A stretch of 31,380 nucleotides of DNA from NCBI GenBank assembly GCA_018224455.1, contig JAGTUY010000164.1, positions 1 to 31,380 on the forward strand, written 5' to 3'. This document shows, piece after piece, positions 23,873 to 31,380 of this stretch (the first letter of the stretch is position 1; every line of letters begins with the position of its first letter). Below the pieces are notes generated by a model. The model searched no databases, was not told where the DNA came from, and saw only the letters and a list, made by a program, of their open reading frames with translations. Origin of the DNA: Desulfosarcina sp. (GTDB lineage Bacteria; Desulfobacterota; Desulfobacteria; Desulfobacterales; Desulfosarcinaceae). The translations under genes and the position numbers were made by a program.

Positions 23873-24817
23873 ATGACCCACAACCCAAAAAACACTTACC
23901 ACCGTTCAGTGACCACAATGATCGATGCCGAGCGATGCATCGGTTGTGGCCGGTGCGTGGCAGTGTGTCCCAAACAGACCCTGACCATGAAGGACGACAT
24001 CGCTGTGGTCAGCGGCAGTGAATCGCTGAATTGCGACCACTGTGCGGCGGTGTGTCCCAACGAGGCCATCCAAGTAACGGCGGTGGATCCCGCGTTGGGG
24101 TCGTTCCAAACCTTTTCCGCCGATACCCGTTGGCAGGCACATGGCCGCTTCGACACGGCCAGCCTGGTCAATCTCATGGGTTCACGGCGTTCATGCCGGA
24201 ATTATTCCGACCGCCCGGTGGATCGACCGCTTTTAGAAGATCTGGTCAAGGCGGGCGTTACCGCGCCGTCGGGCTCCAACTGCCAACCCTGGACCTTCAC
24301 CATCCTGCCGGACCGCCATGCCGTCAACCGGCTGGGGCGCCGGGTGGGCGATTTCTTCAGGAAGACCAACCGGATGGCCGAAAAGCGGTGGCTGCGAACC
24401 GCATTGAAGCTGCTCGGCAAACCGCAGCTGGACACCTACTTCCACCTGCATTATCCCACCGTGGAGATGGGGCTTTCGGCATGGGACGGGGGTGAGCGCG
24501 ACCTGTTGTTTCACGGGGCAACCGCGGTCATTGTGGTGGCCGCGGACAATGGCGCGTCCTGCCCGTCCGAAGATGCCCTGTTGGCCACCGGAAACATGCT
24601 GCTGACCGCCCATACCATGGGTTTAGGCACCTGCCTGGTCGGTTTTGTCATCGAAGCCATGCGGCGGGACCGATCGATTGTCCGCATGCTGAGCATCCCC
24701 GACCAAGAAACCCCCTATGCCGTGATCGCCATCGGCTGGCCCGATGAAGCCTATTATCGGGTGGCCGGGCGCAAACCGGTCGTGATCCGATATGCGGGTT
24801 CCCGAGATACTCACTAA
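23873..24817 (+). CDS. Nitroreductase-family protein with N-terminal 4Fe-4S ferredoxin domain
   Basis: A 314-residue fusion. The first ~75 residues hold one complete cluster motif CIGCGRCVAVCP (22-33) and a second with only three cysteines, NCDHCAAVCP, where the usual first Cys is replaced. From ~residue 95 the FMN-binding nitroreductase domain begins with RRSCRNYSDRPVDRPLLEDL and contains APSGSNCQPWTF, a GAGA-like LLATGNMLLTAHTMGLGTC block and YAVIAIGWPDE. Such fusions are common in strict anaerobes and presumably take electrons from low-potential donors to reduce small organic substrates, which are unknown here. The ATG has only a weak GAGAG upstream. It is divergent from yitT and separated by 159 bases from the antiporter gene. 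Confidence 0.9.
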   Translation: MTHNPKNTYHRSVTTMIDAERCIGCGRCVAVCPKQTLTMKDDIAVVSGSESLNCDHCAAVCPNEAIQVTAVDPALGSFQTFSADTRWQAHGRFDTASLVNLMGSRRSCRNYSDRPVDRPLLEDLVKAGVTAPSGSNCQPWTFTILPDRHAVNRLGRRVGDFFRKTNRMAEKRWLRTALKLLGKPQLDTYFHLHYPTVEMGLSAWDGGERDLLFHGATAVIVVAADNGASCPSEDALLATGNMLLTAHTMGLGTCLVGFVIEAMRRDRSIVRMLSIPDQETPYAVIAIGWPDEAYYRVAGRKPVVIRYAGSRDTH

Positions 24818-24976
24818 ATGGTTCAGATTAATAACAATTTCGATAGGTCAACCGTTGCATATCGTCGACAACGATGTCATATTGATCCATCGTGCCGCCC
24901 GGTGCATGTGACACTTGGCATGGGCGGCAACTAAATAAGGGCCGCTTTTTCATCGGCATCAGGAAGGCGAATTTTA

Positions 24977-25948
24977 TTGACCGTCACCCATCTGATCGCA
25001 TTCACAGCAGGTCTTCTGCTGTTATACTATGGTGCCGGCTGGCTGGTCCGCGGCGCGTCCACGCTGGCCCGCGGCATCGGTCTCACGCCGATGGTCATCG
25101 GGCTCACCGTGGTGGCATTCGGTACGTCCGCGCCCGAACTGGTGGTCAGCCTGGTTTCCGCCGCTAAGGGCAAGAGCATGATCGCTTTGGGAAACGTGGT
25201 GGGCAGCAATATCTGCAACATCGCCTTGGTGCTGGGACTTACGGCCGTATTTCAGCCGGTGACGACCAACCGTATTGTCATCACCCGGGATATTCCCCTC
25301 ATGCTGGCCGTCTCGGCCTTCCTGTTGCTGCTGTCGTTCAATTCGGTTATCGGCAGGCTCGAAGGGGTCATTCTTTTCTGCGGCATCATTGCCTATACCT
25401 GGTTCAATTACAAGGTGGCCGTGCGCGTCGATCGAACCATGCCTGATGATGCGGGTGCCGTGCCATTGGCTGCCGGGCTGATGGAGAAACGCTGGGTCCA
25501 GTGCCTGATGATCGTTGGCGGAACGGTGGCGGTGGTCGTCGGTGCGGATCTGCTCGTGGATGCGGCGGTGAGCGTCATGGTCGCTCTGGGGGTCGACGAA
25601 AAGTTCGTGGGACTCACCGTGGTGGCTTTGGGCACCTCGGTGCCGGAACTGGCCACCTCCGTTGTGGCGGCCTTGAAAAAGGAGATGGACATCTCATTGG
25701 GGAACCTGGTGGGCAGCAACGTGTTCAACCTCCTCAGTGTCGTTGGCGCTACGGCCTTAGTAAAACCCATTGCCATCTCCGGTGGTTTCATCGGCAGCGG
25801 ACTGGTGGTGGACTACCTGGTGATGATCGTTATCAGTGCACTGCCCTGGGCGCTGATGAAACGGGACTTGACAATCACCCGCAAAAAAGGTCTGATCCTG
25901 CTTGGATGTTACGTGGCCTATGTGTCTTTCCTCATTATAAAATCCTGA
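24977..25948 (+). CDS. CaCA-family calcium/sodium antiporter
   Basis: A 323-residue inner-membrane cation/Ca2+ exchanger with about ten hydrophobic segments in two inverted halves. Each half carries the alpha-repeat with its ion-binding acid. The first is GTSAPELVVSLVSAAKGKS then LGNVVGSNICNI (residues ~54-80); the second is GTSVPELATSVVAALKKEM then LGNLVGSNVFNL. This is the YrbG-type arrangement. The start is a TTG at 24977, eight or nine bases after AGGAAGG; no ATG fits the hydrophobic N-terminus better. Its stop is 14 bases before the HD-GYP response regulator, so both are in one transcript. Confidence 0.92.
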   Translation: MTVTHLIAFTAGLLLLYYGAGWLVRGASTLARGIGLTPMVIGLTVVAFGTSAPELVVSLVSAAKGKSMIALGNVVGSNICNIALVLGLTAVFQPVTTNRIVITRDIPLMLAVSAFLLLLSFNSVIGRLEGVILFCGIIAYTWFNYKVAVRVDRTMPDDAGAVPLAAGLMEKRWVQCLMIVGGTVAVVVGADLLVDAAVSVMVALGVDEKFVGLTVVALGTSVPELATSVVAALKKEMDISLGNLVGSNVFNLLSVVGATALVKPIAISGGFIGSGLVVDYLVMIVISALPWALMKRDLTITRKKGLILLGCYVAYVSFLIIKS

Positions 25949-25962
25949 ATCCAAGGCGTTCG

Positions 25963-27033
25963 ATGATATCCATAGCCACCCCTGATACCCCATCCCCCCT
26001 GGTCCTGGTGGTGGATGACGATGACGATATCCGTGATATCCTTTCCTACGGCATCAAGGCTTCCGGGTGCCGCTGCCTCACCGCTGAGAGTGCGGAGGCG
26101 GCCCTGAGGATCTTAAATTCGGATCCGGTGGAAGTCGTTATTTCCGATGTCCAGATGAAGGGCATGAGCGGCCTCGATTTGTGCCGCCAGATCAAGGACC
26201 GTTATGATGCCGATGTGATCATCATTACCGGCCTTGTGAATAATTTCGCCTATGAGGAGATCATCGCCCAGGGCGCCAGCGACTTTATCGAAAAGCCCAT
26301 CCGTCTGGCGGAGATCGTGGCCCGTCTCAAACGGGTGCTGCGTGAACGCCAGACCCGGGAGAAGCTTAAACAGACCGCAGAGAAGCTGCGAAGCAACGCG
26401 GTTCATTTCCAGAGAGCCATGGAAGGGTCGGTGCAGGCCATCGCCCTGGCTGTTGAAATGCGCGATCCGTATACATCGGGCCACCAGAATCGGGTGGCCG
26501 ACCTGGCCTGCGCCATTGGCCGGGAGATGGGACTTTCAAAGGATCGGATATATGGCCTGCAAATGGCCTGTGTCATCCACGACCTGGGAAAACTCACCAT
26601 CCCCGGGGAGATTCTCTGCAGACCGGGGAGGCTCAGCGGCCCTGAATACGCCATGATCAAAACCCACGTGCAGTCAGGATATGACATTCTGAAAAAGATC
26701 GATTTCCCTTGGCCGTTGGCGGATATTGTCCTCCAGCACCACGAACGGTTGGACGGTTCGGGCTATCCCAACGGTCTATCCGGTGAAGCGATCATGCTCG
26801 AGGCCAGGATCCTCAGCGTGTCCGATGTCTTCGAAACCATCGGATCCCACAGGCCCTACCGCCCCTCTTTAGGATTGAAAAAAGCCATGGGAGAACTCGC
26901 CGGCAACAGCGGCACGCTTTACGATGCCCATGTGGTTTCCGCCTGTCTGGACCTGGTGGAAGCCGAACGCTTTCATTTCAAGAGCACCAAGGCGGCCTCG
27001 GTGTTTGTCACCACGCAGATGCAGTCACTTTAG
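25963..27033 (+). CDS. Response regulator with HD-GYP phosphodiesterase output
   Basis: A 356-residue two-domain protein. The receiver domain (~13-125) has the acidic pocket DDDDD at 18-22, phospho-acceptor D62 (VISDVQMKG) and conserved K111 (EKPIRL). A short coiled-coil linker (~125-150) leads to an HD-GYP domain with HD at 206-207 (VIHDLGK) and HHERLDGSGYP at 259-269. All metal ligands and the GYP signature are present, so cyclic-di-GMP hydrolysis is expected. The frame is open far upstream through the antiporter gene, but ATG 25963 with AAGG before it gives the normal receiver N-terminus. No histidine kinase is adjacent. Co-transcription with the antiporter is likely. Confidence 0.92.
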   Translation: MISIATPDTPSPLVLVVDDDDDIRDILSYGIKASGCRCLTAESAEAALRILNSDPVEVVISDVQMKGMSGLDLCRQIKDRYDADVIIITGLVNNFAYEEIIAQGASDFIEKPIRLAEIVARLKRVLRERQTREKLKQTAEKLRSNAVHFQRAMEGSVQAIALAVEMRDPYTSGHQNRVADLACAIGREMGLSKDRIYGLQMACVIHDLGKLTIPGEILCRPGRLSGPEYAMIKTHVQSGYDILKKIDFPWPLADIVLQHHERLDGSGYPNGLSGEAIMLEARILSVSDVFETIGSHRPYRPSLGLKKAMGELAGNSGTLYDAHVVSACLDLVEAERFHFKSTKAASVFVTTQMQSL

Positions 27034-27037
27034 ATAT

Positions 27038-28198
27038 CTACTTAACCCGAGGAAACATGAGAATCAGAGGAACGGTGACGAGGGGGATGAAGGAAACGGC
27101 CCACAGCACGGTATCCACTGAATAGTGATCGGCCAGCCGGCCGATCACCGGCGCCACCGCCCCGCCCAGACCGTAGGCCAGTCCCATCATCAGGCTCGAG
27201 ACCATGGAGCGCCCGCCCGGCGCCAGTTCCTGGGCCAGGGTCACCCCAAGGGGCAGGGTGGCCAGTACGAAAAAGCCTGCCATGAACACCCCGCCGTAGA
27301 TCCATGAACCCGATAGGGAAAGCATCAACAGCAGGGCCGGGGTCATCAGCAGGTGGGAAACCAGGAAGATCGGCCTGGCCCCCCCCGCCCGGTCGGCCAG
27401 ATATCCGGCCATCAGGCCGCTGGCGGTGCCGGCCAGGGTGAACAGGGTGATCATGAGGCCGCCGGAAACCAGGGAGTATCCCCGACCCATTAACAGGACG
27501 GGCATGAAGGTCATGAACGACTGGCCGACGACCGCCCGCAGTACCATCACCAGCCAGATCAGAAAGATGGATTTCCATACGGCGCCGAACTGTCTCTTCA
27601 GCGTGCCCATCAATCCCAAGGAAGCCATGCCTTCGCTTTTGGGGGTGGGCACCGCCACCCACAGGTAGGCCATAACCGCCAACCCGATGGCCATGGTGAC
27701 CGGCATGGCCTCCAGGCCCCAGGCGGCCACGACGGCGGTGATGAAAAAGGGCCCCACGGCGAACGCCAGCGTGCCGCCGGTGTTGAATACGGACATGGAA
27801 AAGCCTTTGCGATTGCCGGCATAGAGCGGGATCATGCCGGCCACGCAGGGGTGAAACAGCGAGGACCCCACGGACCCCAGGGCGATGAACAGCATCAGCA
27901 TCCAATAGCTGCCGGCGATGCCGGAAAGGGGAATAAAGACAATGGCCATGAGCAGGCCGCCGAGAATGATGGCGCGGCCCTGGTAACGGTCCGCCAGGTA
28001 ACCGGCCACCGGTTGGACGATGAAAGAGAGAAACCGGTTGACGCCGGCGATGAGCCCCACCTGGGCCAGGGTCAGGTTGAGCTTGTCCATGAACGCGGGA
28101 AACAGCGGCGTAGTGAAGGCGCTGTAGAAATCGCCGGTGAAATGGACCAGGGTCAGGGCGAAAAGGACTTTCAGGTGGGTTTGATTGTGGGGTTTCAT
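27038..28198 (-). CDS. MFS transporter, fosmidomycin-resistance (Fsr)-like
   Basis: A 386-residue major facilitator with about twelve hydrophobic segments. Signatures are VHFTGDFYSAFTTPLFPAFM in the first helix, the A-motif-like GYLADRYQGRAI loop, and SLFHPCVAGMIP, a phrase characteristic of the Fsr/YfnA-like branch. Members export drugs or unknown small molecules; the substrate is not deducible. The frame opens at 28321, but the ATG at 28198 (MKPHNQTHLKVLF) is where the family begins. Neither site has a good ribosome-binding site. It converges on the HD-GYP gene with a 4-base gap and no room for a separate terminator. Confidence 0.88.
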   Translation of the reverse strand: MKPHNQTHLKVLFALTLVHFTGDFYSAFTTPLFPAFMDKLNLTLAQVGLIAGVNRFLSFIVQPVAGYLADRYQGRAIILGGLLMAIVFIPLSGIAGSYWMLMLFIALGSVGSSLFHPCVAGMIPLYAGNRKGFSMSVFNTGGTLAFAVGPFFITAVVAAWGLEAMPVTMAIGLAVMAYLWVAVPTPKSEGMASLGLMGTLKRQFGAVWKSIFLIWLVMVLRAVVGQSFMTFMPVLLMGRGYSLVSGGLMITLFTLAGTASGLMAGYLADRAGGARPIFLVSHLLMTPALLLMLSLSGSWIYGGVFMAGFFVLATLPLGVTLAQELAPGGRSMVSSLMMGLAYGLGGAVAPVIGRLADHYSVDTVLWAVSFIPLVTVPLILMFPRVK

Positions 28199-28376
28199 GG
28201 GTTCGATTAATTTGATTGGTTGATGAGTTGGGGCAAGCTTTTTTCGGAACGGAACCTTTCCGCCCGTTCTTTGTAAAAAGCCGGGATAGTAGGCAACACC
28301 ATCGCTCGGGTCAAGCATCATTTAAATTTTTAGTTCACAACCCCAATCGACCGGGATCGCCCGCGCTCATTGATAA

Positions 28377-28405
28377 CTAACCGGACGCTAACATTTGCCT
28401 AACAA
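28377..28405 (+). promoter_or_regulatory. Three-repeat Pho-box-like PhoB binding site
   Basis: Three direct 7-base repeats, CTAACCG, CTAACAT and CTAACAA, start at 28377, 28388 and 28399, exactly 11 bases apart as in PhoB sites (7-base half-site plus 4). A TATTTT at 28414-28419 lies at the right distance for the -10, with the box replacing the -35. This predicts induction of pstCA under phosphate starvation. Confidence 0.75.
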
Positions 28406-28461
28406 TCGGCGCCTATTTTGCGCACGAGAGAAACTGCGGCGGTTCAGGAAATACGGGAGTC

Positions 28462-28479
28462 CTAACACAATGCTAACAA
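28462..28479 (+). promoter_or_regulatory. Second Pho-box-like repeat pair across the pstC start codon
   Basis: CTAACAC (28462) and CTAACAA (28473), again exactly 11 bases apart, flank and overlap the ATG at 28470. The half-sites match the upstream box closely. Being out of phase with it by about 63 bases, they would form a separate site. Function inferred only. Confidence 0.45.
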
Positions 28480-29873
28480 TAAATATGAACCCACTTCATC
28501 TGCTAATCATCTTGTTGCTGCTTTCCTCAATGGGATACTACATCGGCCGCAAAAAGGCTTTTGCCGTGGCCGGGGGCACCAAAGGCCTTCAACAGCTGCA
28601 CTCCCGGCCGGTCTATTATGGCGCTCTGACCGCCATGTGGTGCGGTATTCCGGCCATCGTGGTCTATGCCGCCTGGCTGGCTTTCGAACCGTCGATCATC
28701 ACCGGCATAGTTCTCAACGGCCTCCCGGAAGAAATTCGGTCACTGCCGGACGGGCGGTTGAACCTGCTTCTGAACGACATTCGCAACCTGGTGGACGGAA
28801 ATATCGTTTCCGCGGCATCCGATCCGATGATTCAGCAGGCCGCCGCCCGGTATTCTCAATTGAAACAGATCTCGTTTACCAGCCTGGCCATCGCATCGGT
28901 TTCACTGAGCCTGTTGGCCTTGGTTTTCATCCGGTCCAGGATCGTGCCGAAACTGCGCGCCCGCAATCATGTTGAACGCATTGTGCGCTATCTGCTGATT
29001 GCCTGTTCCATGATCGCCATCTTCACCACCATCGGCATTGTTTTGTCGGTTCTGTATGAATCGATCCGCTTCTTTCGTTCCGTGCCGGTGACCGAATTCC
29101 TTTTCGGACTGGAGTGGAGCCCGCAAATGGCCATCCGAACCGATCAAGTGGGTTCTTCGGGTGCCTTTGGTGCGCTTCCCGTGCTGGCCGGTACGGTGAT
29201 GATCGCCTTGATCGCCATGTCGGTGGCGGCGCCCATCGGTCTGATGTCCGCCATATACCTGTCCGAATACGCCGACCGCCGAATTCGTGCCATGGTCAAG
29301 CCGCTCATGGAAATCCTCGCCGGCATCCCAACCGTCGTCTACGGCTTTTTTGCCGCCCTGACCGTGGCGCCGTTCATCCGCAACACAGGCGATTTACTCG
29401 GCTTCAGCGTGTCTTCGGAAAGCGCCATGGCCGCCGGTCTGGTGATGGGTGTGATGATTATTCCCTTCGTCTCCTCGCTTTCCGACGATGTGATCAATGC
29501 GGTCCCTCAGGCTCTCAGGGACGGCGCCCTGGCGCTTGGGGCCACCCGTTCAGAAACCGTTCGCCAGATCATTATCCCGGCCGCTTTTCCCGGGATCGTG
29601 GGCAGCCTGCTGCTCGCCGTGTCCAGGGCCATCGGCGAGACCATGATCGTCGTGATGGCTGCCGGCCTGTCGGCCAATCTGACGGCCAATCCATTCCAGG
29701 CGGTCACCACGGTAACGGTTCAAATCGTGACCCTGCTGGTGGGAGACCAGGAATTCGACAGCCCCAAGACCCTGGCGGCATTCGCCTTGGGGCTGCTTCT
29801 GTTTCTGGTCACTTTGGCCCTCAACGTCGTCGCCCTGGTCGTGGTCCGTAAATATCGGGAGCAATATGAATAG
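28470..29873 (+). CDS. pstC: Phosphate ABC transporter permease PstC
   Basis: A 467-residue inner-membrane permease of the high-affinity phosphate importer. An N-terminal helix, a ~100-residue periplasmic-type insert (roughly 60-150) and a further helix precede the conserved permease core. The core has a TEFLFGLEWSPQ element and the EAA loop DGALALGATRSETVRQIIIP, which contacts the ATPase PstB. This long form differs from the ~300-residue E. coli protein. The ATG at 28470 has GGGAG ten bases upstream; the frame is open further upstream to 28395, which would run through the promoter. The stop overlaps the pstA start by 8 bases (ATGAATAG). Pho-box-like repeats precede it. Confidence 0.93.
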   Translation: MLTINMNPLHLLIILLLLSSMGYYIGRKKAFAVAGGTKGLQQLHSRPVYYGALTAMWCGIPAIVVYAAWLAFEPSIITGIVLNGLPEEIRSLPDGRLNLLLNDIRNLVDGNIVSAASDPMIQQAAARYSQLKQISFTSLAIASVSLSLLALVFIRSRIVPKLRARNHVERIVRYLLIACSMIAIFTTIGIVLSVLYESIRFFRSVPVTEFLFGLEWSPQMAIRTDQVGSSGAFGALPVLAGTVMIALIAMSVAAPIGLMSAIYLSEYADRRIRAMVKPLMEILAGIPTVVYGFFAALTVAPFIRNTGDLLGFSVSSESAMAAGLVMGVMIIPFVSSLSDDVINAVPQALRDGALALGATRSETVRQIIIPAAFPGIVGSLLLAVSRAIGETMIVVMAAGLSANLTANPFQAVTTVTVQIVTLLVGDQEFDSPKTLAAFALGLLLFLVTLALNVVALVVVRKYREQYE

Positions 29874-31170
29874 GATATCCCAATCTATCGATAATGCCGT
29901 GCGTTCGAACCACAGCCGGACCATCGACATCGTCAACCGCGGCCTGAAACGCCGCTACCGGGCCGAACGCCGGTTCAAAATATACGGCGTCGCCGCGATC
30001 ATTATCAGCCTGGGGTTCCTGGCACTGCTGTTCGTCAATATCGTGGGCAAAGGTTACACCGCCTTCCAGCAGACGGAAATCAAGCTCGACGTGTTTTTCG
30101 ATCCGGCGGAATTCCAGGACAAGCTGGCTTCGGACGCCAATTATATGGCCATCGTCAAGGATTCCATGAGCCGGTTGTTCCCCGACGTGTCGGGGCGGCA
30201 GGACAAGCGGGCCCTTTACGGCCTGGTGAGCACCGGGACGGTATTTCAGGTGCGCAACATCCTGCTCGAGGATCGGCGCCTGATCGGAAAGACCGTCCCG
30301 GTATGGGTGCCTGCCGATGACGACGTGGACATGCTGGTCAAAGGCCACATGGATCGGCGCCTGCCGGAAGATCAACGGCGATTGAAGGACCAGCATCTGG
30401 CCTGGATCGACCAACTCGATGCGGACGGCCGTCTGCGCAAGGCCTTAAACCATAGTTTCTTTACCAAGGGGGATTCCCGCGAACCGGAACTGGCGGGAAT
30501 TTGGGGAGCCATGATGGGCAGCTTCTTCGCCCTGGTGGTTACCTTGCTGCTTTCCTTTCCCATCGGTGTGGCCGCCGCCGTCTACTTGGAGGAGTTCGCC
30601 CCCAAGAACCGATGGACCGACATCATCGAGGTCAACATCAACAACCTGGCGGCCGTGCCGTCGATCGTCTTCGGGCTTTTGGGCCTGGCCGTTTTTATCA
30701 ATTTATTCGGCCTGCCGCGTTCGGCACCCCTGGTCGGCGGCCTGGTGCTGACCCTGATGACCCTGCCCACCATCATCATCGCCAGCCGGGCCTCGCTCAA
30801 ATCGGTTCCGCCCTCCATCCGCGAGGCGGCGCTGGGTGTCGGCGCGTCCAAAAATCAAATGGTGTTTCATCACGTGCTTCCGCTGGCGCTTCCGGGCATG
30901 CTGACCGGAACCATCATCGGCATGGCCCAGGCGCTGGGCGAAACGGCTCCGCTGCTGATGATCGGCATGGTGGCCTTCATCGTGGACATTCCAGGTGGTT
31001 TCACCGACCCGTCGACCGTGCTGCCGGTACAGATCTATCTGTGGGCCGACAGTCCCGAACGGGCTTTCGTTGAGCGCACGTCGGCCGCCATCATGGTACT
31101 GCTGGCCTTTCTGATCACCATGAATGCGCTGGCCGTGGTGCTGCGCAGGCGTTTCGAAAAGCGGTGGTAA
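29866..31170 (+). CDS. pstA: Phosphate ABC transporter permease PstA
   Basis: A 434-residue partner permease of PstC. A cytoplasmic N-terminus and first helix (AAIIISLGFLALLFVNIVGKG) are followed by a large extracytoplasmic insert of about 150 residues (~65-210). The conserved permease core follows: GIWGAMMGSFFALVVTLLLS, a VYLEEFAPKNRW element, and the EAA loop REAALGVGASKNQMVFHHVL with LPLALPGMLTG. The long insert matches the long PstC form, so the two probably coevolved. The start overlaps the pstC stop, giving tight coupling. pstB and phoU are not seen and probably lie beyond the window. Confidence 0.94.
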   Translation: MNRISQSIDNAVRSNHSRTIDIVNRGLKRRYRAERRFKIYGVAAIIISLGFLALLFVNIVGKGYTAFQQTEIKLDVFFDPAEFQDKLASDANYMAIVKDSMSRLFPDVSGRQDKRALYGLVSTGTVFQVRNILLEDRRLIGKTVPVWVPADDDVDMLVKGHMDRRLPEDQRRLKDQHLAWIDQLDADGRLRKALNHSFFTKGDSREPELAGIWGAMMGSFFALVVTLLLSFPIGVAAAVYLEEFAPKNRWTDIIEVNINNLAAVPSIVFGLLGLAVFINLFGLPRSAPLVGGLVLTLMTLPTIIIASRASLKSVPPSIREAALGVGASKNQMVFHHVLPLALPGMLTGTIIGMAQALGETAPLLMIGMVAFIVDIPGGFTDPSTVLPVQIYLWADSPERAFVERTSAAIMVLLAFLITMNALAVVLRRRFEKRW

Positions 31171-31272
31171 TTCAATTCAATGCACCCATTCGTTTAACCC
31201 AAGCTGCCGAAGCCGGATATGCAGAGCCGTCGTCAGCGCCGCCCTGTGTGGCGGGAGCAATTAAACCAATCG

Positions 31273-31325
31273 AAAAGGAGAGAGGCATGAAAAAGGAGAG
31301 AGGCATGAAAAAGGAGAGAGGCATG
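31273..31325 (+). repeat. Triplicated ribosome-binding site and start codon (18-base tandem repeat)
   Basis: The 18-base unit AAAAAGGAGAGAGGCATG occurs almost three times in a row: the first copy lacks one A, then copies at 31290-31307 and 31308-31325 follow. Each has an AGGAGAG seven to eight bases before an ATG. The three ATGs (31287, 31305, 31323) are in the same frame. Confidence 0.95.
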
Positions 31326-31380
31326 AAAAAGGTATTCACCATCTTGAGTGCAGCGGCATTGCTGGTCAGCGTCAACCCCA
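31287..31380 (+). CDS. Start of a secreted protein (partial; possibly PstS or a phosphate porin)
   Basis: Only the N-terminus is in the window. From the third ATG it reads MKKVFTILSAAALLVSVNP, a typical Sec signal peptide (basic n-region, hydrophobic core). Earlier starts at 31287 and 31305 add one or two MKKERG repeats. It follows pstA by 116 bases, a gap with a short hairpin (CCGCC/GGCGG) but no Pho-box-like repeat, so it may share the pst transcript. Position suggests the phosphate-binding protein PstS or another phosphate-starvation exported protein; the visible 19 residues cannot decide. The CDS continues past the window end. Confidence 0.7.
   Translation, partial: MKKERGMKKERGMKKVFTILSAAALLVSVNP

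Noticed and set aside
25501..27033. 510-codon open frame covering the HD-GYP gene and the second half of the antiporter
   Set aside because: The first 154 codons are the +1 frame of the antiporter gene with no family character. The receiver domain starts properly at ATG 25963.
31172..31375. 67-codon minus-strand ORF with FFMPLS repeats
   Set aside because: Its repeats are the antisense translation of the triplicated ribosome-binding-site unit.

Overview
The window looks like the chromosome of a GC-rich Gram-negative anaerobe, most likely a sulfate-reducing Desulfobacterota (Desulfosarcina-like). This is inferred from protein style: the radA/rlmE/yebC and nadA/lolA groups, a PstC with a long N-terminal extension, a ferredoxin-nitroreductase fusion and a YitT-type membrane protein. 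No rRNA is present to confirm it.

Layout. (1) 1-2.0 kb: a small Gly/Arg-rich protein, the enoyl-ACP reductase FabI and a small coiled-coil protein, in AT-richer DNA. (2) 2.1-8.5 kb, minus strand: the complete four-gene ligase-associated DNA repair cassette (MBL-fold exonuclease, ATP-dependent DNA ligase, Lhr-like DEXH helicase, PdeM phosphoesterase). It is flanked in the same operon by a 112-aa protein of unknown function upstream and a 62-aa protein downstream. (3) 9.0-10.1 kb: a site-2 protease with CBS domains. (4) 10.2-15.3 kb: a disturbed region. It holds a YaeQ-like protein, a 1.3-kb graveyard of fused gene fragments (radical-SAM/HhH repair protein, its TIGR03915-type partner, an acyl-CoA dehydrogenase, a SRPBCC protein with an in-frame amber codon), an intact FAD amine-oxidase-type enzyme, a truncated gene behind a near-consensus promoter, an AT-richer TauE/SafE transporter, and a 5'-truncated tyrosine recombinase next to the 3' end of tRNA-Glu(CTC). 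(5) 15.4-24.8 kb: housekeeping genes. These are a PLDc_N-type membrane peptide, a lytic transglycosylase, RadA, RlmE, YebC, NadA, LolA, a 305-aa unknown, an array of heptamer repeats, YitT and a ferredoxin-nitroreductase. (6) 25.0-28.2 kb: a Na+/Ca2+ antiporter coupled to an HD-GYP response regulator, then a convergent Fsr-like MFS transporter. (7) 28.4 kb to the end: pstC-pstA behind phased Pho-box-like repeats, then the start of a secreted protein whose ribosome-binding site and start codon are tandemly triplicated.

The repair cassette should act as one unit: unwinding, end trimming and sealing. Its 112-aa companion resembles a small protein family I associate with Gram-positive and phage mobile DNA. 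The genes from 10.2 to 11.5 kb suggest that a second repair system (radical SAM linked to a uracil-DNA-glycosylase-family protein) was once present nearby and has been destroyed. The integrase remnant at the tRNA and the AT-richer composition at 13.4-15.2 kb point to a degraded genomic island.
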